From an uncultured Bacilli bacterium (GTDB lineage Bacteria; Bacillota_I; Bacilli_A; RF39; UBA660): a stretch of DNA of 9,956 bases. This document shows positions 8,601 through 9,956 of this stretch, one piece after another; position 1 is the stretch's first letter; each line of letters starts with the position of its first letter. The notes beneath the pieces were generated by a model. The model did not search any database. It saw nothing but the letters and a program-made list of their open reading frames with translations, and was not told where the DNA came from. Location: positions 1 to 9,956 of the forward strand of contig CALVVN010000078.1 of assembly GCA_944363865.1 (NCBI GenBank). The letters run 5' to 3'. A program made the translations under genes and the position numbers.

Positions 8601-9027
8601 CGCTTGATAACATTGCAAATCCAGTTGCTCTTGTTGCATAAATATCTTGATGATCTCCAAATATTGATAAAGCATGTGTTGATAAACTTCTTGCTGCTAC
8701 GTGAAATACAGCTGGCAAAAGTTCTCCTGCAATTTTGTACATTGATGGAATCATTAAAAGTAATCCTTGTGATGCTGTAAATGTTGTCGTTAAACTTCCT
8801 GCTTGTAGTGACCCATGTACTAATGCTGATGCGCCTCCTTCGCTTTGCATTTCTACTACACTTACTTTTCCACCAAGTATGTTTAATTTTCCGTTACTTG
8901 CCCATTTATCAGCTAAAGTTGCCATAGGACTTGATGGCGTTATTGGATATATTCCGCACACTTCACTGAATAAATATGCTGCAGTTATACACGCCTCATT
9001 CCCATCCATTATTTTATAGTTTTTCAT
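5620..9027 (-). CDS. nifJ: pyruvate:ferredoxin (flavodoxin) oxidoreductase
   Basis: This enzyme oxidatively decarboxylates pyruvate to acetyl-CoA and CO2, reducing ferredoxin or flavodoxin, in the cytosol of anaerobes. The 1135 aa form the single-chain, multidomain type. YPITPSSPM (27-35) with E59 and R113 form the pyruvate/TPP-activating domain. Two 4Fe-4S clusters of the ferredoxin-like domain use C674/C677/C680/C684 and C729/C732/C735/C739. The proximal cluster fits C794, C797, C823 and C1040. TPP and Mg binding fits GDGWAYD (931-937) through N964 (YSNTGGQ). All catalytic and cluster residues appear intact. It is somewhat shorter than many homologues and ends in a charged helical tail, without the extra C-terminal domain of the Desulfovibrio africanus enzyme. 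GGTGAT (9036-9031), shortly before ATG, fixes the start. It has its own likely promoter. Confidence 0.97.
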   Translation of the reverse strand: MKNYKIMDGNEACITAAYLFSEVCGIYPITPSSPMATLADKWASNGKLNILGGKVSVVEMQSEGGASALVHGSLQAGSLTTTFTASQGLLLMIPSMYKIAGELLPAVFHVAARSLSTHALSIFGDHQDIYATRATGFAMLSSVSVQDAYYLSLVSHLSAIKGSVPFLHFFDGFRTSHELNKINILNEETIKDLVDYDKIQEFRDRAINIGKNITRGTSQTEDVYFQNTEARNQNYNELSDIVNEYMQQINKIAGTNYAPFTYYGNKNAKKIIVAMGSVNDTIKEVVDDLNSNGDEVGLITVHLYRPFSVKYLHKVLPKTVEKITVLDRTKEAGSIGEPLYLDIVNALKGENIEIVGGRYGLSSKDTTPAQIKAVFDNLNKYKITNNFTIGIIDDVTNLSLPMTNYNIDKKWKEIKIFGFGSDGMVSASKNIMKVIGQKDGNFVQGYFEYDSKKSNGVTISHLRISDRPINAPYYLTNPSLIVVSKDSYLTKYDLLENIKQNGIFLLNTNKTDEELNKYIPNKIKEIILDKKIRVFITNADELANKYNLNGKINNIISTYILKMLGCTTDDIESFKNQIKNVYKEKGEDIVNNNLQAVDESTSVLRELKIENLTLYKEEKEELMTITEHMLKRRGNLLKVSDFLKHKDGTFEGGTSKSDKRKVIQMVPKWKKENCIECNECSLVCPHAVIRPFSMTKEELDNVDLSDEKVLASFGEEGKYFYISVSESNCTGCGLCIDTCPGKAGKKALEFGKYDDNEDKLCDILTEEIENKTIFKKETIKGLGFVKPVFEFNGACAGCGETPYIRILTELYKDEIIIANATGCSSIYGASLPCTPYSIPWISSLFEDNAEFGLGLHTSYKNIRENIKSIMFNTKDEVSSEVKDTYKEFIENYHNSEKTLEIKDKLEKIEKNEKIKLLLDYIPSRKVWIIGGDGWAYDIGYGGLDHVLWSGEDVKILVLDTEVYSNTGGQKSKATKTSAVAEFAATGKTTSKKDLFKIAMGIPNVYVASVCLGANKMQTIKAFKEAHEHNGPAIIIAYSTCIEHGIKGGLKNTLQEEKYLVESGYNILMRYNGQKLIIDSKEPDFSLYEEVFKRELRYKNLKELNKEEYKKLYEQNIDNAKKRYEFYKKIENQQED

Positions 9028-9042
9028 ATCATCACCATGTAT

Positions 9043-9071
9043 ATTATATAATAAAAAAAAGGTTTTATCTA
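9043..9071 (-). promoter_or_regulatory. probable nifJ promoter
   Basis: TAGATA (9071-9066, four of six) overlaps the stop codon of the upstream glycosyltransferase gene. It is followed by 17 bases and a perfect TATAAT (9048-9043). The predicted start is near 9036, at the first base of the GGTGAT site, so the leader would be only about nine bases. No terminator hairpin separates the genes, so read-through from upstream is also possible. Confidence 0.5.
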
Positions 9072-9788
9072 GTTATCGACTTTTATCTTTTTTATCTTCA
9101 TATAAAATTTTATATTATATTTTATAAATCTTTTAATTCTTTTTGGCTCTTTTAATATTCTATATAACCATTCAAAATTACACTTGATAAATATTTGAGG
9201 AGCTCTTTTTTTGTGTCCACTCAAAACATCAAATGTACCTCCGACACCAATAAATATTCCTTTTTTGAAACCACCTATATATTTATGTATCATTTCTTCT
9301 TGTGCCGGAATTCCTAGCGCTACTAAACACACATCAGGTTTTAGTAACATAATTCGTTTAAAAACCTTATCTTTATCTTTTACATATCCATCAGTATATC
9401 CCAATAAATTTATGTTTTTATATTCTTTTTTTATTTTTTCTGCAAAAGATTTGATTACTTCTTTTTTAGCTCCAAATAAGTATAAACTTTTTTTTTGTAT
9501 ATTAACTTCTTCTAGTAAGAATTTTGTTATATCAATCCCGGTTATTCTTTGTTTTATATTTATTCCATATTTTCTACAAGCTTTAACTATTGAAATTCCA
9601 TCTGGTACAAGTATATATTTTTTATTATTTAATATTTCTCTTATTTTTATGTTTTTTTCCGACATAATTAAAGTTTCTGGGTTAACTGTTATAATAAATT
9701 CTTTTTTGTTTTTCTCAATAGAATTTTTCAAATATTTTTCAAAATCTTTGAAACTATTTTTATATATTCTATTTAATATATTTATCAT
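9069..9788 (-). CDS. TagA/WecG/CpsF family glycosyltransferase
   Basis: This GT26-family enzyme has 239 aa, full length for the family. Members such as TagA/TarA add N-acetylmannosamine to undecaprenyl-PP-GlcNAc at the inner face of the membrane, the committed step of wall teichoic acid linkage-unit synthesis; others act in capsule or enterobacterial antigen pathways. Visible motifs are NPETLIMS (36-43), PDGIS (62-66) with D63 in the catalytic-base position, RITGIDI (81-87), YLFGA (103-107), LGYTDGY (129-135), ALGIPAQEE (157-165) and GVGGTFDVLSGHKKRAP (181-197). The basic C-terminal tail (EWLYR, EPKR, then many Lys) is the membrane-associating part of the family. GGTG (9796-9793), four bases before ATG, is its RBS. 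Its ATG overlaps the stop of the preceding gene as ATGA, so the two are co-translated. The exact sugar is not certain. Confidence 0.9.
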   Translation of the reverse strand: MINILNRIYKNSFKDFEKYLKNSIEKNKKEFIITVNPETLIMSEKNIKIREILNNKKYILVPDGISIVKACRKYGINIKQRITGIDITKFLLEEVNIQKKSLYLFGAKKEVIKSFAEKIKKEYKNINLLGYTDGYVKDKDKVFKRIMLLKPDVCLVALGIPAQEEMIHKYIGGFKKGIFIGVGGTFDVLSGHKKRAPQIFIKCNFEWLYRILKEPKRIKRFIKYNIKFYMKIKKIKVDN

Positions 9789-9956
9789 TTTTCACCTTTT
9801 TTTATTAAATCTATTATTACTTTTGCTTTATTTTCCCAATCATTGTCTTTAGCATCTTTATCTAATAAATTAATATATTCTTTGTTATTTATTCTTTTTA
9901 TAGTTGGCTCAATTTTATCTAAAAAGTCTTCATGAGTTTTTGCAATTACCACGCTT
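9785..9956 (-). CDS. C-terminal end of a probable glycosyltransferase (partial)
   Basis: The window holds only the last 56 codons of a minus-strand gene that continues beyond the right edge; the first complete codon is at 9955. The peptide begins SVVIAKTHEDFLDKIEP and ends in DWENKAKVIIDLIKKGEK. The W-E-N-K-A pattern followed by a hydrophobic helix and a basic tail is common at the C-terminus of GT4-type polysaccharide glycosyltransferases. That pattern and the ATGA overlap with the TagA/WecG gene suggest a cell-wall or exopolysaccharide glycosyltransferase. The reading frame is secure; the function is a guess from a short fragment. Confidence 0.5.
   Translation of the reverse strand, partial: SVVIAKTHEDFLDKIEPTIKRINNKEYINLLDKDAKDNDWENKAKVIIDLIKKGEK

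Noticed and set aside
9211..9852. 213-aa plus-strand open frame
   Set aside because: It is antisense to the well-supported TagA/WecG gene. Its hydrophobic, Phe/Leu-rich translation is the usual shadow of a Lys/Asn-rich AT-rich gene.

Overview
This is a strongly AT-rich window with the standard genetic code (TGA is used as a stop, for example in the YebC-family gene). Shine-Dalgarno sites are of the AGGAGG type and promoters are of the sigma-A type. The gene set is a GufA-type ZIP transporter, rubrerythrin, a YeeN-type YebC protein, RecG, a spore/exosporium-style collagen-like protein, pyruvate:ferredoxin oxidoreductase and a TagA/WecG glycosyltransferase. Together these suggest a low-GC anaerobic member of the Bacillota (Clostridia-like or a gut Bacilli/Mollicutes relative), possibly a spore former. 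The species cannot be named from this sequence.

Layout. Bases 1-190 hold no credible protein gene. Instead the minus strand has a strong promoter (TTGACA-17-TATGAT), a row of hairpins and a terminator: a candidate small RNA of about 130 nt ('RNA B'), divergent from the ZIP gene. The plus strand then carries zip (264-1064) and rbr (1154-1693). They are separated by 89 bases with a clear promoter and a palindromic operator, and no terminator is visible between them. A bidirectional terminator (1697-1725) separates rbr from the minus-strand pair recG-yebC (4461 to 1726). recG has a perfect consensus promoter placed so that transcription should start at its ATG, which predicts a leaderless mRNA.

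Next comes a single minus-strand gene for a collagen-like GXT-repeat protein (4541-5347) with its own terminator. Its start is unusual, because the only good ribosome binding site points to an ATA codon. Between it and nifJ is a second candidate small RNA on the plus strand ('RNA A', about 5472-5574), again with a consensus-like promoter, hairpins, an unpaired C-rich linker and a terminator. nifJ (9027 to 5620) is preceded by a TagA/WecG-like glycosyltransferase (9788 to 9069). That gene overlaps by ATGA the end of another gene, probably also a glycosyltransferase, which runs off the right edge.

Functional reading. The proteins cover anaerobic pyruvate metabolism (PFOR), peroxide defence (rubrerythrin), divalent metal uptake (ZIP), replication-fork repair (RecG), a translation or regulatory factor (YebC family), surface display (the collagen-like protein) and cell-wall glycopolymer synthesis (TagA/WecG). 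Most are ordinary single-function genes. The least expected content is in the non-coding DNA: two promoter-driven structured RNAs about 5.4 kb apart on opposite strands. The G-run loop of one (UCAGGGGG) is exactly complementary to the unpaired CCCCCUGA of the other.
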